A stretch of DNA of 64,000 bases from Clostridia bacterium (GTDB lineage Bacteria > Bacillota > Clostridia > Oscillospirales > Acutalibacteraceae), in contig CAAFVV010000053.1 in the NCBI GenBank assembly GCA_900766585.1, positions 1 to 64,000 of the forward strand. Reading direction: 5' to 3'. A program made the translations under genes and the position numbers. This document shows, one piece after another, positions 44,975 through 55,181 of the stretch. Positions within the stretch are counted from its first letter, which is position 1; the number at the start of each line of letters is the position of its first letter. The notes under the pieces are model-generated. The model ran no database searches. It was given only the letters and a program-made list of their open reading frames with translations, and was not told the DNA's origin.

Positions 44975-46888
44975 ATGAGAGACGGATGGATTCGGGTTGC
45001 GGCGGGCAGCATCGGCGTGACCGTGGCTGACCCCGACCAAAATGCGGCGCTGATTCGCGAACGGATCGACGAAGCGGACGCGGCGGGCATCAATCTGCTC
45101 GTGCTGCCGGAGCTGTGCCTGAGCGCCTACAGCTGCGGCGACCTGTTTTATGCCGATCAGCTGCTCGAGGGCTGCCAAAGGCAGCTGACGGCGCTTGCCG
45201 CCTATACCGCGGGGAAATACCCGATCTGCGTGCTCGGTCTGCCGCTGTCCTACGGCGGCAAGCTGTACAACTGCGCCGTCGTGATCGGGGGCGGACATGT
45301 ACTCGGGCTGGTGCCGAAGCTGTATCTGCCCGGCTACGGGGAATTCTACGAAAAGCGTCAGTTCACCTCCGGCGCAAGACTGCCGGAGGGGGCACTGTGC
45401 CGCCTGCCGAACGGCGACGAGGTGCCGTTCGGACTGGGGCTGCGCTTTGCCCATACCGAGCGTGCGGACTTCGTGTTTGCCGTCGAGATCTGCGAGGATC
45501 TGTGGGCGCCCTGCCCGCCGAGCACGGATCTCTGCCGCCAGGGCGCGGTCGTGATCGTGAATCTCTCCGCTTCGGATGAGCTGATCGGCAAAGCCGATTA
45601 CCGCCGTCAGCTGGTGAGCGGCACGTCCGGCCGGCTGCTCTGCGGCTATGCCTACGCCGGGGCAGGCCCCGAGGAATCCACACAGGACATGGTCTGCGGA
45701 CGGCATCATGTGATCGCCGAAAACGGCGTGATCCTTGCGGAAAATCCGCCGTTTGGCGATGCGTCGCTGACCTATACCGAGCTTGATCTGCCGCGCCTCT
45801 GTGAGGAGCGCCGCCGCAATACGAGCTTTCTGCCGCTGTCGGGCGGACGGGTCATCGAATTTTCGCAGGAGATGCGGCAGACGCCGCTGTCGCGGGCGAT
45901 CCCGCCCCATCCGTTTGTGCCGTCGGCGGAGTCGGATCTGAAAAACCGCGCCGAGACGATACTGACCATCCAGTCCTACGGGCTGAAAAAGCGCCTTGCG
46001 CATACCCATGCGGCGACCGCAGTCATCGGCGTGTCCGGCGGACTGGACAGCACGCTGGCGCTGCTTGTGGCGGCGCGCGCAATGGATCTGCTCGGCCGCC
46101 CGCGCAGGGATATCCTCGCGGTGACGATGCCCTGCTTCGGCACGACCTCGCGCACGCGGCACAACGCGGAGCTGCTCTGCGCGGAGCTGGGCGCGACGCT
46201 GCGCACCGTGGACATTACGGCAGCAGTTAAACAGCATTTTGCCGACATCGGGCAGGACCCGACCGTGTATGATGTCACCTTTGAAAATTCCCAGGCGCGC
46301 GAGCGCACCCAGGTGCTGATGGATCTTGCGAATCAGTCGGGTGGGCTGGTGATCGGTACCGGCGACCTGTCCGAGCTGGCACTCGGCTGGGCGACATATA
46401 ACGGCGACCACATGTCCATGTACGCCGTCAACGCCTCCGTGCCGAAAACGCTCGTGCGCTATCTCGTGGCGCATGAGGCGAAAAAAGCGGGCGGCGCGCT
46501 GCAAACGGTGCTCGAGGACGTGCTCGACACCCCGGTATCGCCCGAGCTGCTGCCGGTGGATGCCGCGGGCGATATGACGCAGAAGACCGAGGAGCTGGTC
46601 GGCCCCTATGAGCTGCACGACTTCTTCCTTTATTATATGCTCCGCTTCGGCACCCCGCCCCGCAAAATTGAGCGGATGGCGTGCCGCGCCTTTGCCGGGC
46701 GGTATACGCCGGAGCAGATCCGCTTCTGGCTGCGCACCTTTATCCGCCGGTTCTTCTCGCAGCAGTTCAAGCGCTCCTGCCTGCCCGACGGTCCCAAGGT
46801 CGGTTCGGTCACGTTGTCGCCCCGCAGCGACTGGCGCATGCCCTCCGATGCCGCGGCACGGCTCTGGCTCTCCGAGCTGGAGGAATAA
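44975..46888 (+). CDS. nadE: Glutamine-dependent NAD+ synthetase
   Basis: A 637-residue fusion that makes NAD+ from nicotinate adenine dinucleotide with ammonia from glutamine. The N-terminal nitrilase-type glutaminase has the triad Glu46, Lys115 and Cys173 (LPEL, VPKLYLPGYGEFYEKR, EICEDLW). The C-terminal synthetase has the PP-loop SGGLDST (354-360) and a later GDLSELALGW motif. Length is normal for the bacterial glutamine form. The ATG follows AGGAATAACGG. Confidence 0.96.
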   Translation: MRDGWIRVAAGSIGVTVADPDQNAALIRERIDEADAAGINLLVLPELCLSAYSCGDLFYADQLLEGCQRQLTALAAYTAGKYPICVLGLPLSYGGKLYNCAVVIGGGHVLGLVPKLYLPGYGEFYEKRQFTSGARLPEGALCRLPNGDEVPFGLGLRFAHTERADFVFAVEICEDLWAPCPPSTDLCRQGAVVIVNLSASDELIGKADYRRQLVSGTSGRLLCGYAYAGAGPEESTQDMVCGRHHVIAENGVILAENPPFGDASLTYTELDLPRLCEERRRNTSFLPLSGGRVIEFSQEMRQTPLSRAIPPHPFVPSAESDLKNRAETILTIQSYGLKKRLAHTHAATAVIGVSGGLDSTLALLVAARAMDLLGRPRRDILAVTMPCFGTTSRTRHNAELLCAELGATLRTVDITAAVKQHFADIGQDPTVYDVTFENSQARERTQVLMDLANQSGGLVIGTGDLSELALGWATYNGDHMSMYAVNASVPKTLVRYLVAHEAKKAGGALQTVLEDVLDTPVSPELLPVDAAGDMTQKTEELVGPYELHDFFLYYMLRFGTPPRKIERMACRAFAGRYTPEQIRFWLRTFIRRFFSQQFKRSCLPDGPKVGSVTLSPRSDWRMPSDAAARLWLSELEE

Positions 46889-46990
46889 GCAGCGCAAAAA
46901 GCATACGATCAGCAATAATTGTGTGCATATAATACTAAATGTATAGAAACAGGGGCGCGGCAGCGCCTGGAAAAAGGGGAGAACGACGCG

Positions 46991-48361
<1,371 letters not shown>

Positions 48362-48364
48362 CCC

Positions 48365-49537
48365 ATGACGATTCAAGAGGAATCCCTGAAAAAGCACTAT
48401 GAATGGGGCGGTAAAATTGAGGTCGTCTCGCGGGTGACGGTCGTCGACCGCCACGACCTCTCACTTGCCTATACGCCGGGTGTGGCGGAACCATGTCTGG
48501 CGATCCGCCGTGATCCCGACGCGGTGTGGGATCTGACACGGCGCAAAAACCTCGTGGCGGTCGTCACCGACGGCTCGGCGGTGCTCGGTCTCGGTGACAT
48601 CGGACCGGAGGCGGGCATGCCGGTCATGGAGGGAAAGTGCGTTCTGTTCAAGGAATTTGCGGGCATCGACGCGATTCCGATCTGCATCAGAAGCAAGGAC
48701 GTGGACGAGATCGTCCGCACCGTTTATCTGATTTCCTCCTCCTTCGGCGGTATCAATCTGGAGGATATTGCGGCGCCCCGCTGCTTTGAGGTGGAAAAGC
48801 GGCTGAAGGCGCTTTGCGACATCCCCGTGTTCCATGACGACCAGCACGGCACCGCCATTGTGGTTGCCGCCGCGCTGATCAATGCCCTGAAGGTGGTCGG
48901 CAAGCGCATCGCCGACGTGAAGGTCGTTATCAACGGTGCCGGTTCTGCCGGTATCGCCATCGGCAAGCATCTGCTGAATCTGGGCGTGCGGCACCTGGTC
49001 ATGGTCGACCGGTTCGGCATCCTCTGCCGCGGTGACGCAGGGCTGAATGACGCCCACCGGGAAATGGCGGAGCTGACCAATGAAAACAGCCTGTGCGGTA
49101 CGCTGGCGGACGCCATGCGGGGCGCGGACGTGTTCATCGGCGTCAGCGCACCGGGTGTGGTGACCGAGGACATGGTGCGCTCAATGAACGCCGGGGCGAT
49201 TGTGTTCCCGATGGCAAATCCCACGCCCGAGATCATGCCCGAGGCCGCCAAGGCCGCCGGGGCGGCAGTCGTGGGCACCGGGCGCTCCGACTACCCGAAC
49301 CAGATCAACAATGTGCTGGCGTTCCCGGGCATATTCAAAGGCGCGCTTGCCTGCCGCGCGCGGGAGATCAACGAGGAAATGAAGGTCGCGACCTCGTTTG
49401 CGCTTGCTGCGCTGATACGCAAGGAGGAGCTGTCGCCGGAGAATATCATCGTGTCGGCGCTGGATAAGCGCGTGGCGGGCGTGGTGGCGGACGCCGTGAT
49501 CCGAGCGGCGCGCGAAACCGGCGCGGCGCGCCAATAA
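48365..49537 (+). CDS. Malic enzyme (malate to pyruvate)
   Basis: A 390-residue decarboxylating malate dehydrogenase of the short bacterial type without a phosphotransacetylase domain. Tyr36 (LAYTPGVAEP), Lys91/Lys96 (MEGKCVLFKEFAGIDA), the metal ligands in NLEDIAAP (Glu132-Asp133) and FHDDQHGT (Asp158-159), and the dinucleotide fold GAGSAGIAIG (191-200) are all present. Sequence alone does not fix NAD or NADP preference. It is coupled to fumC, giving fumarate to malate to pyruvate. Confidence 0.94.
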   Translation: MTIQEESLKKHYEWGGKIEVVSRVTVVDRHDLSLAYTPGVAEPCLAIRRDPDAVWDLTRRKNLVAVVTDGSAVLGLGDIGPEAGMPVMEGKCVLFKEFAGIDAIPICIRSKDVDEIVRTVYLISSSFGGINLEDIAAPRCFEVEKRLKALCDIPVFHDDQHGTAIVVAAALINALKVVGKRIADVKVVINGAGSAGIAIGKHLLNLGVRHLVMVDRFGILCRGDAGLNDAHREMAELTNENSLCGTLADAMRGADVFIGVSAPGVVTEDMVRSMNAGAIVFPMANPTPEIMPEAAKAAGAAVVGTGRSDYPNQINNVLAFPGIFKGALACRAREINEEMKVATSFALAALIRKEELSPENIIVSALDKRVAGVVADAVIRAARETGAARQ

Positions 49538-49586
49538 GTCCGGCAGCAGAAAACCCGCATACCGCTGCCTATACGGTAACATAAAC

Positions 49587-49632
49587 AAGCACCCGGGAGC
49601 GTCATTTTGGGATGACGCTCCCGGGTGCTTTG
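49587..49632. terminator. Terminator between malic enzyme and zinc-ribbon gene
   Basis: AAGCACCCGGGAGCGTCA (49587-49604) pairs perfectly with 49613-49630. The 18-bp stem serves the plus-strand fumC-malic enzyme transcript and could also end the converging minus-strand gene. The T tract is short. Confidence 0.8.
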
Positions 49633-49676
49633 CGCGTATTGGCGGCCGAACAAGTTTTTTGCCGCGGAAGATACGG

Positions 49677-51404
49677 CTAAAGGGAAATATGCCTTCTGGA
49701 GCAAACCGGGCATCCATGTCCTTTTGTGCGGGTGTATACAAACGCCTGCCACTCATGCCCGCAGGCTGCGCAGATCCACCACACCTTCTTTTCGGCGCCG
49801 AACGAAACCTCCTCGGGCTTCAAATTACCGTTTTTCGCATAATCCCATTCCCTGCAGATGTCCGGATGTGTGGTCGCCAGATCATTAAACCCCACAAGTA
49901 TGCGCTTGTTGCGGCAAAAGGGGCAGGAGGTCTCCTTGCCGCTTCGTGTCCGGTCATTGACCGATGCCTGCCACGAATGCTTGTATTTTCGGCAGAGCCA
50001 CCAGACCTTTTTATTGCTGTGGCAGGCGATCTGCGTAGGAAGAAGATCGCCGTTCTTTTCATAGTCCCATTCAGACTCCATCTCGGGAAAGCGGGTCGCC
50101 AGATCGTTCACTCCCTCGACCACCGCCTTTCCAGCACAGCAGGGGCAGCCGCGTCCGGACGAACGGTGACTGGGCGTATCCATCCACTCAAAGCCGCAAA
50201 CCGGACAAAGCCACCAGAATTTTTCATTGGAAAAGGCCGGAACAGCGGAGGGATCGACCATTTGATTCCTCTTGTAATTCCAATCTGCTAGCAGTGCGGG
50301 GCTGCGGACGGAGATGCTTCTCTCCCGCTGCTCCTGACGGAATTGCTGACGGATCTTCAGATGATCCCGATCGAGGTTTATATCTGGAACGGATGTGCAG
50401 GAAAGATGGTGAAAAAGCTCGATCAGCCCATCCTTCAGCTGATATTCCTGGCAAGTGATGCGAATTGCCGATTCCGTATCGGGAAGACGCGGCTCGCGAA
50501 AGCGAAACAGCGTAATCTCGTGTTCCCTACAGTAGCGGTCTTTTTCATTGTCCCGTGCGAGCCGCTTGGGCGGATTATGATAAAAGGATCCGTCATATTC
50601 GATAGCCACACGGCAGGACGGAATGTATATATCCCACTCATAGACATCGCGATAACGATTACAGGCATCGGGATACGCCTGACGCACATAGAAATAGACG
50701 GTCTGCTCCGCCAAGGAGGTCTGGGCGGCTGAACAGGCGGGACACCCCCTTCCGGAAGAACGGGCGTTGACGGTTGCCTGCCATTCATTTCGGCAGAACG
50801 AGCAGAGCCACCAGACCTTTTTATTGCATTTCGCGGAAACATCCTCGGGGAGAAGCGGAGCGTTTTTCGTCGAATGCCACTCTGCGGCGATCTCGGGATA
50901 CTGTGCAGAAAAATTGTTGGCTTTAGCCGCCGCTTGGCTCTTGGATATGCCGCCGAGCGTTTTTGAGCAAATCGGGCAGCCGGTGCGGCCTGCCGTGCGA
51001 TGATTGACCGTTGCCTGCCACTCGTTTTGGCAGCTTGCACAGACCCACCAGACCCTCCGGTTTGAAAAGGAGGAGGTTTCCTCTGCGCGCAGCGGCATAT
51101 TTTTCTGTGTATCCCACTCCCGCGCAACCTCGGGAAACTGTAGGGTGAGAGCATTGCGGAGCGCGCTGCTCCTGCTTTTGGTCATGCCGCGGGCAGCTTT
51201 GGCACATTCGGGACAGCCGCGACCGTTCGAGCCGCGGCTGTAGACCGGTGTCTCCCAGCGAAAGCCGCAGCGGGAGCAGATCCACCGGCATCTTTTGGCA
51301 CTGCCGAGAGACACTTCATCCGGCGAACAGGTGTTTTTCTCGCTATCCCATTCAGATAAAAGCAGTGGGTCATCGGAAACGCGGGAAATTGTCCTTGATG
51401 GCAT
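49677..51404 (-). CDS. Six-module zinc-ribbon protein with an embedded PD-(D/E)XK-like nuclease domain
   Basis: A 575-residue protein. Modules of about 58 residues lie at about 14-68, 90-147, 169-225, 369-424, 439-498 and 513-569. Each has an EWD..KN start, WW.C..C.xxEW, and a final CP.C. Residues 232-335 form a separate domain with D258, E269-Y-D271-G and H276 (EWDIY, AIEYDGSFYHN), then RDNEKDRYC and FRFRE; this fits DUF559/Vsr-like restriction-type nucleases. Module 5 has CRKY where a Cys-X2-Cys should be. Base composition is less GC-rich than its neighbours. Target and biological role are unknown. It starts 32 bp after citrate synthase and may share its transcript. Confidence 0.85.
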   Translation of the reverse strand: MPSRTISRVSDDPLLLSEWDSEKNTCSPDEVSLGSAKRCRWICSRCGFRWETPVYSRGSNGRGCPECAKAARGMTKSRSSALRNALTLQFPEVAREWDTQKNMPLRAEETSSFSNRRVWWVCASCQNEWQATVNHRTAGRTGCPICSKTLGGISKSQAAAKANNFSAQYPEIAAEWHSTKNAPLLPEDVSAKCNKKVWWLCSFCRNEWQATVNARSSGRGCPACSAAQTSLAEQTVYFYVRQAYPDACNRYRDVYEWDIYIPSCRVAIEYDGSFYHNPPKRLARDNEKDRYCREHEITLFRFREPRLPDTESAIRITCQEYQLKDGLIELFHHLSCTSVPDINLDRDHLKIRQQFRQEQRERSISVRSPALLADWNYKRNQMVDPSAVPAFSNEKFWWLCPVCGFEWMDTPSHRSSGRGCPCCAGKAVVEGVNDLATRFPEMESEWDYEKNGDLLPTQIACHSNKKVWWLCRKYKHSWQASVNDRTRSGKETSCPFCRNKRILVGFNDLATTHPDICREWDYAKNGNLKPEEVSFGAEKKVWWICAACGHEWQAFVYTRTKGHGCPVCSRRHISL

Positions 51405-51436
51405 CTAAAGCAGCTCCTATCCAATCAATATGCCCC

Positions 51437-52804
51437 TCACCGCTCGGACAGGGGGATATAGGGCTTGCGTTCCTGCACGTTTTTATAGGCGGGGCGGATG
51501 ATCTTGCCCGCATTGATCAGCTCCTCGCAGCGGTGCGCCGACCAGCCGGCGATACGGGCGGTCGCAAACAGCGGGGTATACAGCTCGGTCGGCAGACCGA
51601 GCATCTGATAGGCAAAGCCGCTGTAAAAGTCCACATTGGCGCTGACGCCCTTGTAAATATTCCGCTGGGCAGCGATCTGTTCAGCGGCGATCCGCTCCAC
51701 GGCGGCATACAGCGCATATTCCTCCTCGCGGTGCTTCTCGCGGGACAGCTTTTCGACAAAGCCCTTGAAAATGCGCGCACGCGGGTCGGACAGCGAATAT
51801 ACCGCGTGCCCCATGCCGTAGATCAGGCCGGTACGGTCAAACGCCTGCTTTTTCAGAATTTTATTGAGATAGCTGCGCAGCTCCTCCTCGTTGTCCCAAT
51901 GGCGGACGTTCGCCTTGATGTCCTCAAACATCCGCATGACCATCAGGTTGGCGCCGCCGTGGCGGGGACCCTTCAGCGAGCCGAGCGAGGCGACGACGGT
52001 TGAATAGGTGTCTGAGCCGGAGGAGGTTACGACATGGGTCGTAAAGGTGGAGTTGTTGCCGCCGCCATGCTCCGCGTGCAGGATCAACGCCAGATCGAGA
52101 AGCTGTGCCTCCAGCGGCGTGTACTGCTGATCGGCGCGCAGCAGGTGCAGGATGCACTCCGCCGTGGACAGCGTGGGATCGGGCGCGTGGATGATCAGGC
52201 TGCCGCCCTGGTGATAGTGGTCATATGCCTGATAGTTGTAGACTGCGAGCAGCGGGAATTCCGAGATAAGCTGCAGCGACTGGCGCAGCACGTTCGGCAG
52301 GCTGATGTCGTCCGCGCGGTTGTCATAGGAATACAGCATCAGCACACTGCGCGCTATCGCATTCATGATGTCGCGGCTCGGCTTTTTCATGATGATATCG
52401 CGCACAAAATTGGGTGGAATGCAGCGGTAGTCGCCGAGAATGCGGCGGAATTTTTTTAGTGCCGCACGGTCAGGCAGACAGCCGAACAGCAGCAGATACA
52501 CCGTCTCTTCAAAGCCGGGGCGGCCGTCGGCGACAAAGCCGCATATCAGCTCCTCTACGTTGATGCCGCGGTAGTACAGCTCGCCGTCGCAGGGGACGAC
52601 CGTGCCGTCGGGCAGGTGCTTTTTCGAGACGATCTCCGAGATCTCGGTGAGACCGGTCAGCACGCCCTCGCCGGACAGATCGCGCAGTCCGCGCTTGACG
52701 GCAAATTTCTCATACAGCGCCGGATCGATCCGGCTGTTTTCACGGGCAGTCTCGGCCATCAGCTCCAGCGTCGGCGTGACGCGGGAAAAGTCCTTGTCCT
52801 TCAT
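51437..52804 (-). CDS. gltA: Citrate synthase-family enzyme
   Basis: A 455-residue enzyme condensing oxaloacetate and acetyl-CoA. The catalytic triad fits His282 (GPRHGGAN), His333 (GMGHAVY) and Asp392 (ANVDFYSG); the conserved HAEHGGGNNS region is at 243-252. A 2-methylcitrate synthase role cannot be excluded, since the two are hard to separate. The ATG at 52804 follows GAAAGGAT. It has its own promoter (52884-52912). With fumarase and malic enzyme nearby it suggests a local set for C4/C6 acids. Confidence 0.92.
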   Translation of the reverse strand: MKDKDFSRVTPTLELMAETARENSRIDPALYEKFAVKRGLRDLSGEGVLTGLTEISEIVSKKHLPDGTVVPCDGELYYRGINVEELICGFVADGRPGFEETVYLLLFGCLPDRAALKKFRRILGDYRCIPPNFVRDIIMKKPSRDIMNAIARSVLMLYSYDNRADDISLPNVLRQSLQLISEFPLLAVYNYQAYDHYHQGGSLIIHAPDPTLSTAECILHLLRADQQYTPLEAQLLDLALILHAEHGGGNNSTFTTHVVTSSGSDTYSTVVASLGSLKGPRHGGANLMVMRMFEDIKANVRHWDNEEELRSYLNKILKKQAFDRTGLIYGMGHAVYSLSDPRARIFKGFVEKLSREKHREEEYALYAAVERIAAEQIAAQRNIYKGVSANVDFYSGFAYQMLGLPTELYTPLFATARIAGWSAHRCEELINAGKIIRPAYKNVQERKPYIPLSER

Positions 52805-52883
52805 CGTGTATCATCCTTTCCTGAAGGTCGGGTGCGCCCGCACGGCGGACGGCACAGTATACAAATCGTTATATTTCCCCTCT

Positions 52884-52912
52884 ATTTTACCGATTTTCAG
52901 GGAAAAAGTCAA
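52884..52912 (-). promoter_or_regulatory. Promoter of citrate synthase
   Basis: On the minus strand TTGACT (52907-52912) and TAAAAT (52884-52889) have a 17-bp spacer, about 80 bp before the ATG. A TATACT closer to the gene lacks a partner -35. Confidence 0.75.
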
Positions 52913-52929
52913 GTCGAAGGGGGGCGAAC

Positions 52930-52943
52930 GCCGCCAAGGCGGC
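52930..52943. other. Short GC palindrome in the divergent intergenic region
   Basis: GCCGCC and GGCGGC form a 6-bp stem with a 2-nt gap. The rest of the 381-bp region (52805-53185) holds the two divergent promoters and otherwise nothing recognised. Confidence 0.4.
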
Positions 52944-53069
52944 TTTGGTGGAAGACGATGCCCTGTCCGGTGTACCGGGCATGGACATACCTTGCCTGTA
53001 TTTTGGGGCAGCGGGCGGGGAAATGGCCGATGATGGGCAAAAAAGCGATTCCTTTTGCGTATATTATTA

Positions 53070-53098
53070 TTGACATATATAAAACGACATGATACACT
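53070..53098 (+). promoter_or_regulatory. Promoter of the first lipoprotein gene
   Basis: TTGACA (53070-53075) and TACACT (53093-53098) have a 17-bp spacer, in a distinctly A/T-rich patch about 90 bp before the ATG. Confidence 0.75.
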
Positions 53099-53185
53099 AT
53101 TTGCGGAGGGGCTTGCCAATCCGCCTCTGCCCGATGCGGATAACAGGCAGGCACCCACATTTCGCATAAAGAGAGGGGTTATGTC

Positions 53186-53929
53186 ATGACGATCAAGCCG
53201 AGACCAGCCATCACCGCTTTTTGGGTACTCCTGTGCGCCGCCTGCCTGCTTTCCGGCTGCGCGGAAAATGACTCAACGTCGGAGAGGGTAACGCCGACCA
53301 CGACCGCAACCGCAATAGAGAGCACGAATTGCGAGTTATCCTCGCCGGTCGAACAGATCTCCGCCTCTCAGTCCACGTCAACGAAAGTGACTGTACCATC
53401 AGAGGTATCGACAACGATTTTTTCTGGTGAGCAGCAAACGACTGCCGCAGTTTCTGCACCGACATATGCCGGTAAAGTACTCTCAGTTAAAAAAGACGCT
53501 GTGCAGGTGCTTCGCGTACCCTATACAGAGGCGCTCACCGCTGACAAAGGAGCCCCGCTGTATGCAAAACGTATGGAGAATAAGGAGGAGCTGATGCACT
53601 TCCGCGAGGAAAATACAGCATGGCTGTCGACGGGCGGTGAGGCAGAGCGGGCGTTGTCTCGCTACGATGCGGCATTTTTTGCCGACCGTATTCTCATTGC
53701 TGCTTATATTGGAGCAACCAGCGGCAGTTACCGTTTTGGTCTGGATAGGTTGTCATCCGATGGCAACACGCTGCATTTGTATATAAAACGGACTGCGCCG
53801 CAGGAAACGAGCGGCACATGGTCTATGCTGACTGCTGACATGGCAGGTTGGCTGGTCTTAATTGAGGCTAATGCATCCGATGTCCGTACAGCGGTCAATC
53901 TGGATGCCTGCCTAAGTACAGGCAACTGA
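53186..53929 (+). CDS. Putative lipoprotein, unknown function
   Basis: A 247-residue exported protein. A basic N terminus, hydrophobic core and lipobox LLSGC (cysteine near residue 25) predict signal peptidase II cleavage and lipid anchoring. Residues 26-95 are Ser/Thr-rich, a wall-spanning linker; about 95-247 form a compact domain with no recognised motif (YAGKVLSVKKDAVQVLRVPY). The gene is less GC-rich than its surroundings. Its signal peptide is almost identical to the next gene's. Confidence 0.8.
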   Translation: MTIKPRPAITAFWVLLCAACLLSGCAENDSTSERVTPTTTATAIESTNCELSSPVEQISASQSTSTKVTVPSEVSTTIFSGEQQTTAAVSAPTYAGKVLSVKKDAVQVLRVPYTEALTADKGAPLYAKRMENKEELMHFREENTAWLSTGGEAERALSRYDAAFFADRILIAAYIGATSGSYRFGLDRLSSDGNTLHLYIKRTAPQETSGTWSMLTADMAGWLVLIEANASDVRTAVNLDACLSTGN

Positions 53930-54000
53930 TTCGGTTGCCAAGATCAGTGCACCGCGAGTACATTTTGGCATTTGCAGTATTAAGAAAAAGGGGTGTTTTC

Positions 54001-54837
54001 ATGAAATTTTCCGTCGCTTTTTTGGCGCTGCTGTGCGCCGTCTGCCTGCTTTCCGGCTGCGCGGAAGGAACACCCGATTCGGCGCCGGAGGAGCAAAGCC
54101 GCATGGCCGAGAGCACAGTCTCCACAGCCGGCACCACTGCCGCCACGACAGAAGGCACGGCCGCCGCTCCGCCCACGGATGCGCCGAGCGAGACCGTCTC
54201 CCGCGGGAGTACAGCTGCCGCTTCGAGTACCCGCAGGCCGAATACGGAGACCAAAGCGACAAGAGCTTCCGCAGGGGAGCCGACAGCCGCACCGGTCAAG
54301 GGGTCGTCGCTCGTTTTCCCGCTGGTGTATGCCGATCGGGTTGCCGGAGACAGCCCGAACGCCCGTTATGCCACCTTCGGGGAGGCCACGCCCTATGAAA
54401 CGATCGCAGAAAGCACCAAAGCGGCGCTCGTGCGGGCGGAGCAGCTGCCCCATTTTGACCACTACAATCTCTTTCTCGCCCGAGACGCCCAGTCCGGCGG
54501 AAAGACCGTGCGGGAATATGGCGTATCCTACTGGTTCCGTGATGCCGATGACAACTGGTGGGAGCTGTGCGTCACCAATGCGGAGGACATCATCTCCTCC
54601 CGCAGCCGCTATGAGACCGACCCAAATTATATCCGCGTCGAGCGAAACGGCCGCGTATGGTCGGTGCGCCAGATCGTCCGGCGGGAGGATCCGTCTCAGA
54701 GATACTGGACGGTGATCGGCTGCTTCGACGGCATCTGCTACCGCGGCGATTTTCACAACAGCGCCGCGAGCGGGTGTGATACCCCCGAGCAGTGTATCGA
54801 CTCTCTCGCCCGGCTGATCCTCCCGGCCGAACGGTAA
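54001..54837 (+). CDS. Putative lipoprotein, paralogue of the preceding gene
   Basis: A 278-residue lipoprotein with lipobox LLSGC (cysteine near residue 18), a Ser/Thr/Ala-rich linker to about residue 100 and a C-terminal domain of unknown type containing YWFRDADDNWWELC. The ATG at 54001 follows AAAGGGG; upstream in-frame codons would put charged residues before the signal peptide. Its leader segment LLCAVCLLSGCAE closely matches LLCAACLLSGCAE of its neighbour, but the C-terminal domains look unrelated. It probably shares the promoter at 53070. Confidence 0.82.
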   Translation: MKFSVAFLALLCAVCLLSGCAEGTPDSAPEEQSRMAESTVSTAGTTAATTEGTAAAPPTDAPSETVSRGSTAAASSTRRPNTETKATRASAGEPTAAPVKGSSLVFPLVYADRVAGDSPNARYATFGEATPYETIAESTKAALVRAEQLPHFDHYNLFLARDAQSGGKTVREYGVSYWFRDADDNWWELCVTNAEDIISSRSRYETDPNYIRVERNGRVWSVRQIVRREDPSQRYWTVIGCFDGICYRGDFHNSAASGCDTPEQCIDSLARLILPAER

Positions 54838-54856
54838 TTTTGCAGACAGAGAACAA

Positions 54857-54894
54857 AACCGACCCGCCCTGCGTGAGTGCAGGGCGGGTCGGTT
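54857..54894. terminator. Strong terminator between lipoprotein and ATP synthase genes
   Basis: AACCGACCCGCCCTGC (54857-54872) pairs perfectly with 54879-54894 around GTGAGT. It separates the converging lipoprotein and atp transcripts and may act in both directions. Confidence 0.88.
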
Positions 54895-54920
54895 GCGTAT
54901 TTTTGGGAATATGCCCCCGT

Positions 54921-55181
54921 TTATGCCTTGCCCGACGCGGAAAACAGCAGCGTAACCGCGTCCTTGCCGACGGTCAGCAGTCCGCCCGCCACCGAAATGA
55001 CCTTTTCGGTCCCGTCCGGCAGCAGCAGACGGCAGTCACAGGGGCGCACCGACGTGACAAACGGGATATGTCCCGCCAGCACGGCGAGATCGCCGTCTGC
55101 GCCGCGCAGGGAGAGGGAGAGCACCTCGCCGTCGAATGCGGGGCCGTCGGGCGACAGCACCCGCAGGTGAAACGCGGTCAT
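54921..55181 (-). CDS. atpC: ATP synthase epsilon subunit, short form
   Basis: An 86-residue epsilon subunit. The N-terminal beta-sandwich is present (FHLRVLSPDGPAFDGEVLSL, GDLAVLAGHIPFVTSVRP, SVAGGLLTVGKD), but the protein stops where the usual 130-140-residue form continues into the two-helix C-terminal domain, which inhibits ATP hydrolysis in other species. There is no frameshift remnant downstream, so the short form is real. Its start overlaps the atpD stop by 4 bp. Confidence 0.92.
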   Translation of the reverse strand: MTAFHLRVLSPDGPAFDGEVLSLSLRGADGDLAVLAGHIPFVTSVRPCDCRLLLPDGTEKVISVAGGLLTVGKDAVTLLFSASGKA

